NCBI GenBank assembly: GCA_017857815.1
Contig: JAFMCL010000002.1
Span: forward strand, 46,201 to 110,200
From: Flavobacteriaceae bacterium
GTDB lineage: Bacteria; Bacteroidota; Bacteroidia; Flavobacteriales; Flavobacteriaceae
Length of the DNA stretch: 64,000 nt
Reading direction: 5' to 3'
Position 1 is the stretch's first letter. Each line of letters begins with the position of its first letter. The notes under the pieces are model-generated. The model did not search any database. It was not told where the DNA came from and saw only the letters and a list, made by a program, of their open reading frames with translations. The position numbers and the translations under genes are program-made. Shown piece by piece: positions 28,497 to 37,566 of this stretch.

Positions 28497-29814
28497 GAAC
28501 TGGAAAAACTTACTTTCATTAGAACGCTTAGGCGATAAAAACAGACGCCCAAGAATAACACAAGATGACACCCGTTTGGGCTTTGAAGTTGATTATGATC
28601 GCATCATCTTTTCGAGTACATTTCGAAGCCTACAGGACAAAACCCAAGTCATTCCATTTTCAAAGACTGACTTTGTTCACACCCGACTTACGCACAGTTT
28701 GGAGGTTTCCGTTGTGGGCAGAAGTCTCGGGCGGATGGCCGGAAAACAAATTTTAGAAAAATATCCTGAACTTAAATCCTTCGGTTATCAAATCAATGAT
28801 TTTGGTGCTATCGTTGGAGCTGCTGCTATTTCTCATGATATCGGAAACCCCCCTTTTGGTCACAGTGGTGAAGAAGCAATTGGACATTATTTTACACACG
28901 GAAAAGGTGCGAAATTCAAAAGCCAACTTTCCGAAAAACAATACCAAGACCTCTGTACTTTTGAGGGCAATGCCAACGGGTTTAAAATACTCACTCAAAA
29001 TGCGCCGGGGACTCCGGGAGGTTTAAGATTAAGTTACGCCACTCTTGGTGCGTTTATAAAATATCCGAAAGCAAGTTTGCCCTACCGACCCAGCGATCAT
29101 GTTGCGCATAAAAAATACGGGTATTTTCAAGCCCAAGAATCCTTTTTTAATGAATTGACTCTTCATTTGGGAACCAACGATCCCCATCAAGTTAACCGAC
29201 ATCCACTCGCCTATTTGGTTGAAGCCGCGGATGACATTTGCTATACGATTATCGATTTTGAAGATGGAATCCATTTGGGTTGGATTGACGAAGATTACGC
29301 TCTGGAATACTTGATCAATTTGGTTCGAGACAGTATTGATACTAAAAAATATACACAACTCAAACATCGGTCTCAACGGTTAAGTTATTTACGTGCCCTC
29401 GCAATTAATAGCTTAATTCAGGATGCTGTTCGAATTTTTATTGAAAATGAATCGGCCATACTGAAAGGAAATTTTCCCTTTGCATTATTAGAGAAAAGTA
29501 AATACAAAGCTCAAATTTCGGACATTATCAATTTAAGCATTAAAAAAATATACCGCTCTGACGAAGTAGTACAAAAAGAAATTTTAGGATACAAAGCCAT
29601 TTCCTCTCTGTTAGAAGCCTTTGTTAGTGCAGGGGCAAATGCCTTTGAGAACAAAGCAAACAGCTATGACAAGCTCATCCTTCAACTCCTCCCGGAAGAT
29701 GTTTTACTTCCCGCCGAAAGTCTTTATGAAACCCTTCTCAATGCGACTTGCTATATTGCCAGTTTAACCGATGGTAAAGCTTTATTATTGGCTGAAAAAG
29801 TTGGTTCCAAATAA
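28495..29814 (+). CDS. dgt: Deoxyguanosinetriphosphate triphosphohydrolase (dGTPase)
   Basis: 439 residues, HD superfamily. It hydrolyses dGTP to deoxyguanosine and triphosphate. Metal-binding HD residues lie in FVHTRLTHSLEVS and GAAAISHDIGNPPFGHSGE, with a later EAADDICYTIIDFEDG. The start is TTG at 28495: it gives MNWKNLLSLERLGD, the expected family opening, and no in-frame ATG precedes it. The downstream metallophosphoesterase start follows after 28 bases. Confidence 0.9.
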   Translation: MNWKNLLSLERLGDKNRRPRITQDDTRLGFEVDYDRIIFSSTFRSLQDKTQVIPFSKTDFVHTRLTHSLEVSVVGRSLGRMAGKQILEKYPELKSFGYQINDFGAIVGAAAISHDIGNPPFGHSGEEAIGHYFTHGKGAKFKSQLSEKQYQDLCTFEGNANGFKILTQNAPGTPGGLRLSYATLGAFIKYPKASLPYRPSDHVAHKKYGYFQAQESFFNELTLHLGTNDPHQVNRHPLAYLVEAADDICYTIIDFEDGIHLGWIDEDYALEYLINLVRDSIDTKKYTQLKHRSQRLSYLRALAINSLIQDAVRIFIENESAILKGNFPFALLEKSKYKAQISDIINLSIKKIYRSDEVVQKEILGYKAISSLLEAFVSAGANAFENKANSYDKLILQLLPEDVLLPAESLYETLLNATCYIASLTDGKALLLAEKVGSK

Positions 29815-29842
29815 TTATAAATTTAACTTATCATTTAAAAAT

Positions 29843-31081
29843 ATGATTTTACGTGGAGTGGTTTTAATGTTTGTATTTGTTTTAATTGAATGGTACGCTT
29901 TTCAAGTAATAAGAACTATAACACAAAACAAATGGGCTTTAGGACTTTATTGGGTCTCGGTCGTTTTAATTTTTGGGAATTCATTTTGGCATTTTTTTAC
30001 GTTCGACAGATCCGTTGGTTACTCCCACGCGATTTCACTTAGTATTGGATTTTTCATCTCTCTTTTTGCTTTCCAATTGGTCTTAGTACTGTTTCTTATT
30101 TTAGAAGATTTGGTTCGAATTCCACAAGGGCTATTTCAATATTTAAAATCTAAAACAACAGAAAACAATACGTTTCTCCCCAATCGTCGAAAATTCATTT
30201 CCCAAATCGCTTTAGGCTTGGGAGCCATTCCCCTTGCTTCACTGCTCTATGGTATGTTTAAGGGTAAATATAATTACAAAGTGCTGAGTTATACCTTAGA
30301 ATATGAAGACCTCCCAGAGGCTTTTGAGGGATTTACCATCACACAGATTTCGGATTTACATTGCGGAAGTTTCGACAATCCTGAAAAGGTTGCTTATGGC
30401 GTTGAGTTGATCAATAATCAAAAATCTGATCTTCTATTGTTTACTGGAGACTTAGTAAATAACAGGTCTGAAGAGGCTAGACCTTGGATAGGCCTATTTT
30501 CAAAAATAGAGGCCTCTTATGGAAAATATTCAATCTTAGGAAATCACGATTATGGGGATTATGCTCAATGGGATAGCGAACAGGCCAAAGACAAAAACAT
30601 GAAGGACCTCTTTGAAATTCATAAAGAAATGGGGTTTGATTTGTTATTAAACGAACATCGAATTCTTAAAAAGGGGAAGGATGAAATATCACTAATTGGT
30701 GTTGAAAATTGGGGTACAGGTAGATTTAAAAAAGCAGGGGATTTGAAGAAATCTGTTGAAAACATTGATTCCAAAGATTTTAAAATTTTAATGACCCACG
30801 ACCCCTCTCACTGGGAAGCCGAAGTTCTGCCACATCCTTTTCCCTTTCAGCTTACTCTCAGTGGACACACCCATGGAATGCAATTTGGAATTGAAATCCC
30901 TGGCTGGATAAAATGGAGCCCTTCAAAATGGCGATACAAACAATGGGCCGGGATTTATGAAAAACAAAAACAGTGGCTCAACGTAAATAGAGGATTTGGT
31001 TTTTTGGCCTATCCTGGACGAGTCGGTATTTGGCCCGAGATCACCGTTATTACCTTGAAAAAGAAGAATGTATTGATATAA
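29843..31081 (+). CDS. Membrane-anchored metallophosphoesterase
   Basis: 412 residues from the ATG at 29843. The frame extends upstream into dgt without support. Four N-terminal membrane helices (about 3-25, 32-50, 60-92 and 120-138) are followed by a calcineurin-like phosphoesterase domain with all five motifs: ISDLHCG (DLH 171-173), FTGDLVNN, GNHDYG, MTHDPSHW and SGHTHGMQ. It resembles YaeI/YkuE phosphoesterases. An RRKF pair precedes the last helix. Substrate unknown; phosphodiester or lipid pyrophosphate cleavage at the membrane surface is likely. Confidence 0.87.
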   Translation: MILRGVVLMFVFVLIEWYAFQVIRTITQNKWALGLYWVSVVLIFGNSFWHFFTFDRSVGYSHAISLSIGFFISLFAFQLVLVLFLILEDLVRIPQGLFQYLKSKTTENNTFLPNRRKFISQIALGLGAIPLASLLYGMFKGKYNYKVLSYTLEYEDLPEAFEGFTITQISDLHCGSFDNPEKVAYGVELINNQKSDLLLFTGDLVNNRSEEARPWIGLFSKIEASYGKYSILGNHDYGDYAQWDSEQAKDKNMKDLFEIHKEMGFDLLLNEHRILKKGKDEISLIGVENWGTGRFKKAGDLKKSVENIDSKDFKILMTHDPSHWEAEVLPHPFPFQLTLSGHTHGMQFGIEIPGWIKWSPSKWRYKQWAGIYEKQKQWLNVNRGFGFLAYPGRVGIWPEITVITLKKKNVLI

Positions 31082-31102
31082 TCACAAAAAAAGCTACTTT
31101 TG
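31073..31102 (+). promoter_or_regulatory. Predicted promoter of the thioredoxin-like gene
   Basis: TTG at 31073-31075 and TACTTTTG at 31095-31102 are separated by 19 bases, matching the Bacteroidota -33/-7 pattern. The -33 lies in the last codons of the metallophosphoesterase gene. Confidence 0.45.
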
Positions 31103-31130
31103 TCGTATCAAACCCTGAAATTGTTAATCA

Positions 31131-31430
31131 ATGTCAAAATTTGGAGAACTTCTAGACGACAATCAACCTTTGTTATTGGTTTTTTTTAATAATGAAATTG
31201 ATGAATCTGAATCTTTACATCCAGTGCTAAAAGATGTCGCAGCTGCGATAGGAGATAAAGGAAAAGTTATTAAGATTGATGCCGATAAAAACGAAAAGCT
31301 ATCCGAAGCACTTCGTATTCGAGTATTGCCGACCCTGATCATTTATAAATTAGGCGAAATGGTTTGGCGACAGAGTGGAGAACAAGATGCAAACACCCTC
31401 ATCGCATTGATGCAAGACCATCTCAATTAA
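31131..31430 (+). CDS. Thioredoxin-fold protein lacking the CXXC motif
   Basis: 99 residues. The fold is clear from LLLVFFN, KGKVIKIDADKNEKL, the cis-Pro region RVLPTLIIYKLGE and a closing helix. Where thioredoxin has WCGPC this protein has NNEIDESES, and it contains no cysteine at all, so it cannot do disulfide exchange. A structural, chaperone or binding role is more likely. It appears to have its own promoter. Confidence 0.75.
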   Translation: MSKFGELLDDNQPLLLVFFNNEIDESESLHPVLKDVAAAIGDKGKVIKIDADKNEKLSEALRIRVLPTLIIYKLGEMVWRQSGEQDANTLIALMQDHLN

Positions 31431-31456
31431 GCGGTTTCATCATCACTTTTCTATTC

Positions 31457-34400
31457 CTAATTAAATTTCTCTATTACTACGTCAAATCCTAATTGGAGTG
31501 AATCACTGTAAGATTTTTCATCGTATGATTTCGAAATATTAATTAACTCCTGATAATCGAGAACTTCATTTTTAATACGATCCAATACTGGCATTTTGTT
31601 CTTATTAGCATAACCTGCAATCGCCTCAAATCGCTCTTGGTACTGAGGGACAATGGTTTCGATTAATGCTCGTGCTTTTTGAGTTTCTTCAGTGATATAA
31701 TAACCTTCAACAAATAAGGCCAAAGAAGTATAATAGTCATATTCCCCATAAAGGAAAACAAAAGGAGTAATTGATTTTACAAATAAATCCAATTCGGTTT
31801 TTAATAAAACCTCATCCTCATTTACTAAGATTGCCTCTACCATGGTTCGGTAACGCTCAATTTCTGTAATCACATTCTCTCCCATCATGTATTGCTCGTT
31901 GACCGTTAGTGAGGAGAAATATTCTAATTCATCGCGATACTTAAAACTGATTCGAGAAGCTAGTTTTTGAGCAGATTGGATTTCGCCTAATTTGTAATAG
32001 GCATCAACAAATGGAACCATCAGGCTGTAGTAACCAAAATAGTCAAGCGGCATTTTTTCTATGGCCAAGTCTATGACGTTTTTGGCTTTTTCTGTCTTAC
32101 CTTCTTCCAAAAGTTGTTCGGCCAAACGCGCCATATTGCTTCTAAAGGAAATACTGTTTTTTCTTGTTTCTGGATCATGATAAATTTCTGTACTGCTAGA
32201 ATTCCCCCAACTCCACTGCATGACAATGTCATACATTAAATCCGAGTCCAAACGGCCCATCATGTAGGGGTTGTTTGGGTTTAATGGAGTTCTGATAGGA
32301 ACCAGTTTATAAACCAGACCTTCCAATTGTAAATACTCCTTCATCCAAATGTATTCTGAGGGGGAATAGCTCCCGCCTGTGAAATAAATTGGTCTTTCCC
32401 AGTTGTTATTTGCCAAGATATCCAACATCATCAGCTGGTTTTTCGTAATACCCGATTCCGGTAAATCAATATCAATATAAGGAACGATCAAGTCTGCGTC
32501 CTCTGGTTTTACAATGCCACTTTTCAAAACATTCTCTTTGTTGACCTGAACCCTGATCTTATTGGTAGGGTAAAAAATCATCTCCTGAGTATTGACTGGC
32601 AGTCTACTGGGGTCTTCCCCAGCCTGAAGTAACAAACTTTTGTATTTGGTTCTAGAGTTGTCACTTGATACCCAATTGACAAAGTCCTTAATATCCCACC
32701 TAATAGAATCAATTATGGGCTCGTGTTTGATATAATCACGAATTCCGTAAGCATAAAGCGAATGAGTCATTTGTGAGGGAATGGGATCACTATCATAGGT
32801 TTTCCTTTTCATTTGATCGATGTACCAATCTGTTGCCAAAAGACTGGTATTGATTGTTCGAACATCGGTTCGATAGCCCTCAATCTCTTGTGCATACCAT
32901 AGGGCAAAAGTATCATTGTCTCCAATCGTAAAAATCATCGCACCCACATCTTCCTGAATGGATTGCAGGTAGGATTTAGCCATTGATTGGGCAGTATAAC
33001 GATCTGATCTGTCGTGATCGTCCCAGTTTTGATAAGCCATCAACAAGGGAACAGCTAGTAAACAAATTCCAATCACAGCAGGTTGAATGAATTTTGGTGC
33101 TTTTAAATTTCTTAATTTATAAACCAATGCATAGGCACCCATTCCGATCCAGATACAGAAGACATAGAACGATCCGACCAAAGCATAGTCGCGTTCTCGA
33201 GGTTCAAAAGGACGTTCGTTTAAATAAACTTTTAAAGCCAACCCAGTAAAAAGAAAAAAGAGCAATAATACCCAAAATCGCTTGGGGTCTTGTTGGTAGA
33301 GAAAAAACAAACCGATTAAGCCCAATATTAAGGGTAAGAAAAAGTAAGTATTTCTTGCTTTATTGTTTAAGGCATCTTCGGAAAGTTCTGATTGATTTCC
33401 CAATCGAATGCTGTCAACAAAATCGATTCCACTGATCCAATTTCCATCCAAAATGTTGTATGTCCCTGCTTTGTCATTTTGTCTTCCTGTAAAGTTCCAC
33501 ATAAAATAGCGCCAGTACATGTACCCCATTTGATATTCAAAAAGATACTGAAGAGAGCTCCAAAAACTAGGTTTTTCAATGTCGAGGTAGGGTGCAAGCG
33601 TTTTATAAAATTGATGGTAGTCGTCTCCTGTCAGTTGGCCTTCTCTTATCTCATCTTTAAAATCATTTACACGACTCACCAACATCTCATTGCCTCGATA
33701 GGAAGGTGAAATGGAGAACTCAAGTGGTCTGGTAAAGTTGATGTAATTGCCTGCATGCTCGGAACTCCAAAGTCTTGGCAAAAATCCACGGTGCTTTGCA
33801 TTTGAATTGATCCTTGCATTTTCCCAGTGATTTACTATAATGTATTTCCCCGTTTTTAAGTCTCGCTCATATTTTGGTTTGTCATCAAAATAAGGTTCCG
33901 TGTCGTCTTGCCCCGCATATGCGTCTGAAAACAAAGGCCCATAAAATAGATGGGTTTCCGGGTATTGTTCTAAGTTATAATAGGCCAACAAAGAGCGAGC
34001 ATCGGAAGGGGAGTTCTCATTAATTACCGTGTTGGCATTTGCCCTTATGGGAATCATCAACCAAGAAGAAAATCCAATTAATAAAAATAACACGCACAGG
34101 ATGCCCGTGTTAAAATCAATCCATTTTTTCTGACGGGTTAGTTTTAAGGTATAATAAAAGAAAAACACAAAACACAAGCCGGCAATGATGGTTCCGCTGT
34201 TAAAGGGCAGTCCTATTTTATTGACAAAGTATACTTCGGCATTTCCAAAAAACGCAAGTGTTAATGGCAAGAGTAGTTTAAATATAAAAAGAAGAATGGC
34301 AACAGAAACCAAATTAGCAACGACAAAGCCTTTAAGATCAACTTCTTTATTGTTTTTAAAATAATAAATCATTCCCAAGGCAGGGATCGTTAGCAATCCC

Positions 34401-34981
34401 ATAAAGTGAACTCCAAAAGAGAGTCCAATTACAAAAGCAATCAACAAAAGCCATCGATCTCCTCGTGGCGTATTCATTTCCTGTTCCCAGCGCAATCCAA
34501 GCCAAAAAAGCAAGGACAGAATAAAAGTTGCCATGGCATAGACCTCCGCCTCAACGGCATTGAACCAAAAACTATCTGAAAAACAAAAGGCCAAAGTTCC
34601 CACAGTCGCGCTTCCAAAGAAACTCAGACGTGAAAAAAGATTGTCTAATGATGCAAATGCAGGTAATTTTTTTAGGAGTATCGTTAAAGTCCAAAAAAGA
34701 AAAAGTATGCTAAAAGCACTTGAAAAAACAGACATATAGTTGACCATTAGAGCAACATTTTCAGGAGTGTTCGCAAAAAGAGCAAAAAATGCGCCCATCA
34801 TTTGAAAAAATGGAGCTCCTGGAGGATGGCCCACTTGAAGCTTAGCCGAAGTGGCGATGTATTCCCCCGCATCCCAAAAACTAGCGGTCGGCTCTACCGT
34901 ACTGCCAAAAGTGATCAGGGCAATTGTAAAAACAGCCCATCCAAAACTGCGATTCCATAGTTTATATCCTTTTTCTGACAT
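31457..34981 (-). CDS. DUF2723 membrane protein (TMEM260-like, GT-C fold)
   Basis: 1174 residues. The first ~260 residues carry FGSTVEPTASFWDAGEYIATSAKLQVGHPPGAP, the DUF2723 signature, with an acidic loop motif (WDAGE) as in GT-C glycosyltransferases. About a dozen membrane helices extend to ~residue 660. The C-terminal ~500 residues are soluble, with TPR-like helices near the end (EEGKTEKAKNVIDLAIEKMP). The eukaryotic homologue TMEM260 is an O-mannosyltransferase, so a role in O-glycosylation of secreted proteins is likely but not shown for bacteria. It stands alone, convergent with the thioredoxin-like gene. Confidence 0.85.
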   Translation of the reverse strand: MSEKGYKLWNRSFGWAVFTIALITFGSTVEPTASFWDAGEYIATSAKLQVGHPPGAPFFQMMGAFFALFANTPENVALMVNYMSVFSSAFSILFLFWTLTILLKKLPAFASLDNLFSRLSFFGSATVGTLAFCFSDSFWFNAVEAEVYAMATFILSLLFWLGLRWEQEMNTPRGDRWLLLIAFVIGLSFGVHFMGLLTIPALGMIYYFKNNKEVDLKGFVVANLVSVAILLFIFKLLLPLTLAFFGNAEVYFVNKIGLPFNSGTIIAGLCFVFFFYYTLKLTRQKKWIDFNTGILCVLFLLIGFSSWLMIPIRANANTVINENSPSDARSLLAYYNLEQYPETHLFYGPLFSDAYAGQDDTEPYFDDKPKYERDLKTGKYIIVNHWENARINSNAKHRGFLPRLWSSEHAGNYINFTRPLEFSISPSYRGNEMLVSRVNDFKDEIREGQLTGDDYHQFYKTLAPYLDIEKPSFWSSLQYLFEYQMGYMYWRYFMWNFTGRQNDKAGTYNILDGNWISGIDFVDSIRLGNQSELSEDALNNKARNTYFFLPLILGLIGLFFLYQQDPKRFWVLLLFFLFTGLALKVYLNERPFEPRERDYALVGSFYVFCIWIGMGAYALVYKLRNLKAPKFIQPAVIGICLLAVPLLMAYQNWDDHDRSDRYTAQSMAKSYLQSIQEDVGAMIFTIGDNDTFALWYAQEIEGYRTDVRTINTSLLATDWYIDQMKRKTYDSDPIPSQMTHSLYAYGIRDYIKHEPIIDSIRWDIKDFVNWVSSDNSRTKYKSLLLQAGEDPSRLPVNTQEMIFYPTNKIRVQVNKENVLKSGIVKPEDADLIVPYIDIDLPESGITKNQLMMLDILANNNWERPIYFTGGSYSPSEYIWMKEYLQLEGLVYKLVPIRTPLNPNNPYMMGRLDSDLMYDIVMQWSWGNSSSTEIYHDPETRKNSISFRSNMARLAEQLLEEGKTEKAKNVIDLAIEKMPLDYFGYYSLMVPFVDAYYKLGEIQSAQKLASRISFKYRDELEYFSSLTVNEQYMMGENVITEIERYRTMVEAILVNEDEVLLKTELDLFVKSITPFVFLYGEYDYYTSLALFVEGYYITEETQKARALIETIVPQYQERFEAIAGYANKNKMPVLDRIKNEVLDYQELINISKSYDEKSYSDSLQLGFDVVIEKFN

Positions 34982-35071
34982 GCTTATTTTTTTGTTTTAC
35001 GAATGTATGAATTAATAGAAAAACCCTTCTTTTTTTATTACACATTAAATGTCAGAATTTAAAAAGATTTA

Positions 35072-35102
35072 TTTGGCTATAAAAAACTTTAACGTAAATT
35101 TG
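35072..35102 (+). promoter_or_regulatory. Promoter of tRNA-Gln
   Basis: TTTG at 35072-35075, a 19-base spacer and TAAATTTG at 35095-35102: an exact match to the Bacteroidota housekeeping consensus, ending 13 bases before the tRNA 5' end. Confidence 0.7.
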
Positions 35103-35115
35103 CCAAACTTTCTAT

Positions 35116-35188
35116 TGGCCTATGGTGTAACTGGCAACACGTCTGTTTTTGGTACAGAAGAGTCTAGGTTCGAGCCCTAGTAGGCCAA
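35116..35188 (+). tRNA. tRNA-Gln (anticodon TTG)
   Basis: A 73-base cloverleaf folds by hand. The acceptor stem is TGGCCTA/TAGGCCA, the D stem GTG/CAC, the anticodon stem TCTGT/ACAGA around loop TTTTGGT (anticodon TTG, positions 34-36), and the T stem CTAGG/CCTAG around TTCGAGC. The discriminator base is A. The 3' CCA is not encoded (CAA follows), so it must be added after transcription. Confidence 0.95.
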
Positions 35189-35190
35189 CA

Positions 35191-35226
35191 AAAAAATCCG
35201 TATCTATTTGATTTACGGATTTTTTT
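35191..35226 (+). terminator. Rho-independent terminator of tRNA-Gln
   Basis: AAAAAATCCGTA (35191-35202) pairs with TACGGATTTTTT across an 11-base loop, starting two bases after the tRNA. The T-run forms the 3' arm. It makes the tRNA a self-contained transcription unit. Confidence 0.75.
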
Positions 35227-35355
35227 ATACCTTTAAAAAGCAATTAAAACCTATGAAGTCCTTTAAACACTAGACTTGTGGGTGAAGGATTTTTTTTATT
35301 TAAATTCAATCACATCATTTCTCCTTATTACTAAGGTTGAATTAAAACAAAATTC

Positions 35356-36066
35356 ATGGAACAACATGATACTTCAGAGAATTATCTAGCAAATCACTAC
35401 ATCCATCGCAGTAATTGGCTGAGGGCGGCAGTTTTAGGAGCCAATGACGGCATTTTGTCTACCGCTTCTATTGCCATTGGTGTCGCTGCTGCAAGTGACC
35501 TCAGGCATCCGATTTTATTGGCTACCCTTGCCGGTTTGGTTGCAGGTGCCTTGTCGATGGCGGCTGGAGAATATGTTTCTGTGAGTTCTCAGACAGATAT
35601 TGAAGCAGCAGACATCGCTCGTGAGAAAGAAGAATTAGAGACAATGCCAGAAATCGAGCTCTTGCGTTTGGCGGATATCTATGAAAAAAGAGGATTGAAA
35701 AAAGAAACTGCTTTGACTGTCGCTAAAGAATTAACAGAAAAGGATGCCCTAGCGGCTCATGTAAGAGACGAACTTGGAATTAATGAAATGTCTAAGGCCA
35801 ATCCTACCGAAGCAGCTCTTGCCTCAGGAGCAGCCTTTATGGCTGGAGGATTACTCCCTTTTGCTGTTGTTGTGTTCCTGCCCCTTAAAAATATTGAATA
35901 TACCCTTTACGGGTTTTCAATCGTCTTTTTAATAATTCTCGGTGCTTTATCTGCAAGAACAGGTGGTACACACATTGGAAAATCTGTTCTTAGAATCACA
36001 TTCTGGGGGACAATGGCCATGGTGCTTACTGCCTTGGTCGGATACTTGTTTGGAATTAATATTTAA
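35356..36066 (+). CDS. VIT1/CCC1-family (Fe/Mn) transporter
   Basis: 236 residues with about five membrane segments. The opening HRSNWLRAAVLGANDGILSTASIAIGVA and AGALSMAAGEYVSVSSQTDIE match the VIT/CCC1 family, which moves Fe(II) or Mn(II) out of the cytosol. The charged cytoplasmic metal-binding loop (about 85-140, Glu-rich) is present. Together with feoAB elsewhere in the window it points to iron homeostasis. The next gene starts 26 bases downstream. Confidence 0.87.
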   Translation: MEQHDTSENYLANHYIHRSNWLRAAVLGANDGILSTASIAIGVAAASDLRHPILLATLAGLVAGALSMAAGEYVSVSSQTDIEAADIAREKEELETMPEIELLRLADIYEKRGLKKETALTVAKELTEKDALAAHVRDELGINEMSKANPTEAALASGAAFMAGGLLPFAVVVFLPLKNIEYTLYGFSIVFLIILGALSARTGGTHIGKSVLRITFWGTMAMVLTALVGYLFGINI

Positions 36067-36091
36067 TTAAATTTAATGAAAAATATAAATC

Positions 36092-36595
36092 ATGGATCAA
36101 ACACATTTGCACTTAATCATAAATCATTTTCCTATCATCCTCCCAATCGTTGGGCTGTTTGTCATTGTCGCAGGATTATTTTTTAAATCTGAAATCTTAA
36201 AAAGAACTGCTTTTTGCATATTTGTTGTAAGCGCAATCATTGCTGCTATTGCCTTTTCAAGTGGAGAAGCGGCAGAACATGTGGTTGAAAAAATCCCAGG
36301 AGTCGATGAACATTACATCGAAGAACACGAGGAAGTCGCTGAAGTCTTTATTAAATTAATCTATGTTTTAGGTGTTGTTTCACTCCTTGGACTATGGGCC
36401 AATTGGAAAGGAAAACCTTTCACAAAATGGATCACATATGCAGCAATTCTCTTGTCAGGAATCTCACTTTATTTCGCTCAAAAAACAGGAAATACGGGTG
36501 GGGAAATAAGACATTCTGAAATTAGAAGTGAAATTTCTGATCACAGTTCCGACAAAAATCATGAAACTTCTCACGAGAATCACAATCATAAATAA
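36092..36595 (+). CDS. DUF2231-like four-helix membrane protein
   Basis: 167 residues with four membrane helices (about 8-26, 36-53, 84-103 and 112-127). The opening HLHLIINHFPIILPIVG is the DUF2231-like signature, with His residues in the first helix that could bind heme or metal. The C-terminal tail is His-rich and hydrophilic (SSDKNHETSHENHNHK). Function unknown. Probably co-transcribed with the VIT-family transporter, which would suit a metal-related role. Confidence 0.7.
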   Translation: MDQTHLHLIINHFPIILPIVGLFVIVAGLFFKSEILKRTAFCIFVVSAIIAAIAFSSGEAAEHVVEKIPGVDEHYIEEHEEVAEVFIKLIYVLGVVSLLGLWANWKGKPFTKWITYAAILLSGISLYFAQKTGNTGGEIRHSEIRSEISDHSSDKNHETSHENHNHK

Positions 36596-36601
36596 ATCAT
36601 A

Positions 36602-37408
36602 TTATTGCTTTGCGTTGACTTTTATTGCCAATGCCTTGGCGTCAGGAATCCATCTTTTTAATTCATCTATTCTTCGTTGATTAGAAGGATGGGTGCTCAA
36701 CAGCTCAGGCTGTGATTTCCCGCCAGAAGCAGCTTTCATTCGCTCCCAAAGTTTTGGAGCCTCTGTTACATCATATCCTGCAATCGCCATCAGTTCCAAA
36801 CCAATTTTATCAGCTTCGGATTCGTGTTTCCTACTAAAAGGTAAAACTGCCCCTACAGAGCTTCCTATGCCATAGGCCATTAAGATGGCATTGCGTTTTT
36901 TTTCGGGTTGTTTTTCAGTAGCCTTTACCGCAACAATATTACCTACCTGCTGCGCCATGCTTATCGACATCCTTTGTCCACCATGATCCAACAAAGCGTG
37001 AGCAACTTCATGCCCCATAATTGCGGCGATGCCATCTGCATTTTTTGCAATGGGAAGGATCCCTGTATAAAAAACAATTTTTCCACCAGGCATGCACCAA
37101 GCATTCCGTTGCTCGTCTTTTACTAGATTGTAATCCCAGGCATAATCCTTTAGGTGTTCAGGGGCTCCCTTGTAGGAAAAGTATTGCTGAGCTGCTGCAG
37201 AAATCTTTTTACCGATGGCAGTGATTTGATTACTTTCAGCCGTGTTCTTAATTACAGTATTTTCTTTAAGAAAAGTTCCATACTGAGAAAAAGCTGTGGG
37301 AAACAATTGTTTGTTAGAATAGGCGTTAAAGGTCTTTTTTCCCGTCAGTTGATTGACTTTACAGGAAGCCATGGAAAAAAACAAAAGTAAGAATAACAAT
37401 GAGCGCAT
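36602..37408 (-). CDS. M48-family metallopeptidase, lipoprotein (LoiP/BepA-like)
   Basis: 268 residues. A lipobox ends at Cys16 (SMASCKVN), so it is anchored to a membrane from the periplasm. The zinc motif HEVAH is at 133-137 with a third ligand in HESEADKIGLELM. The PGGKIVFYTGI segment before the active site is typical. It probably degrades misfolded envelope proteins. One of two M48 genes in a 3-kb stretch; the other lies at 38738. Confidence 0.9.
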   Translation of the reverse strand: MRSLLFLLLFFSMASCKVNQLTGKKTFNAYSNKQLFPTAFSQYGTFLKENTVIKNTAESNQITAIGKKISAAAQQYFSYKGAPEHLKDYAWDYNLVKDEQRNAWCMPGGKIVFYTGILPIAKNADGIAAIMGHEVAHALLDHGGQRMSISMAQQVGNIVAVKATEKQPEKKRNAILMAYGIGSSVGAVLPFSRKHESEADKIGLELMAIAGYDVTEAPKLWERMKAASGGKSQPELLSTHPSNQRRIDELKRWIPDAKALAIKVNAKQ

Positions 37409-37566
37409 AATTTTTGGGGTTTTTGTTTTTTTAAAAATAAGAAAACTATTTTAATTAGATATTAAGTGTTTTATTAAAGTAACAATGAACCTATCCAAAA
37501 ATTTTATATATTTAGTATAATAAAAAAGACTTTTCCTTGTTTAAATTCCCTAAAAATCTTTGTAAA

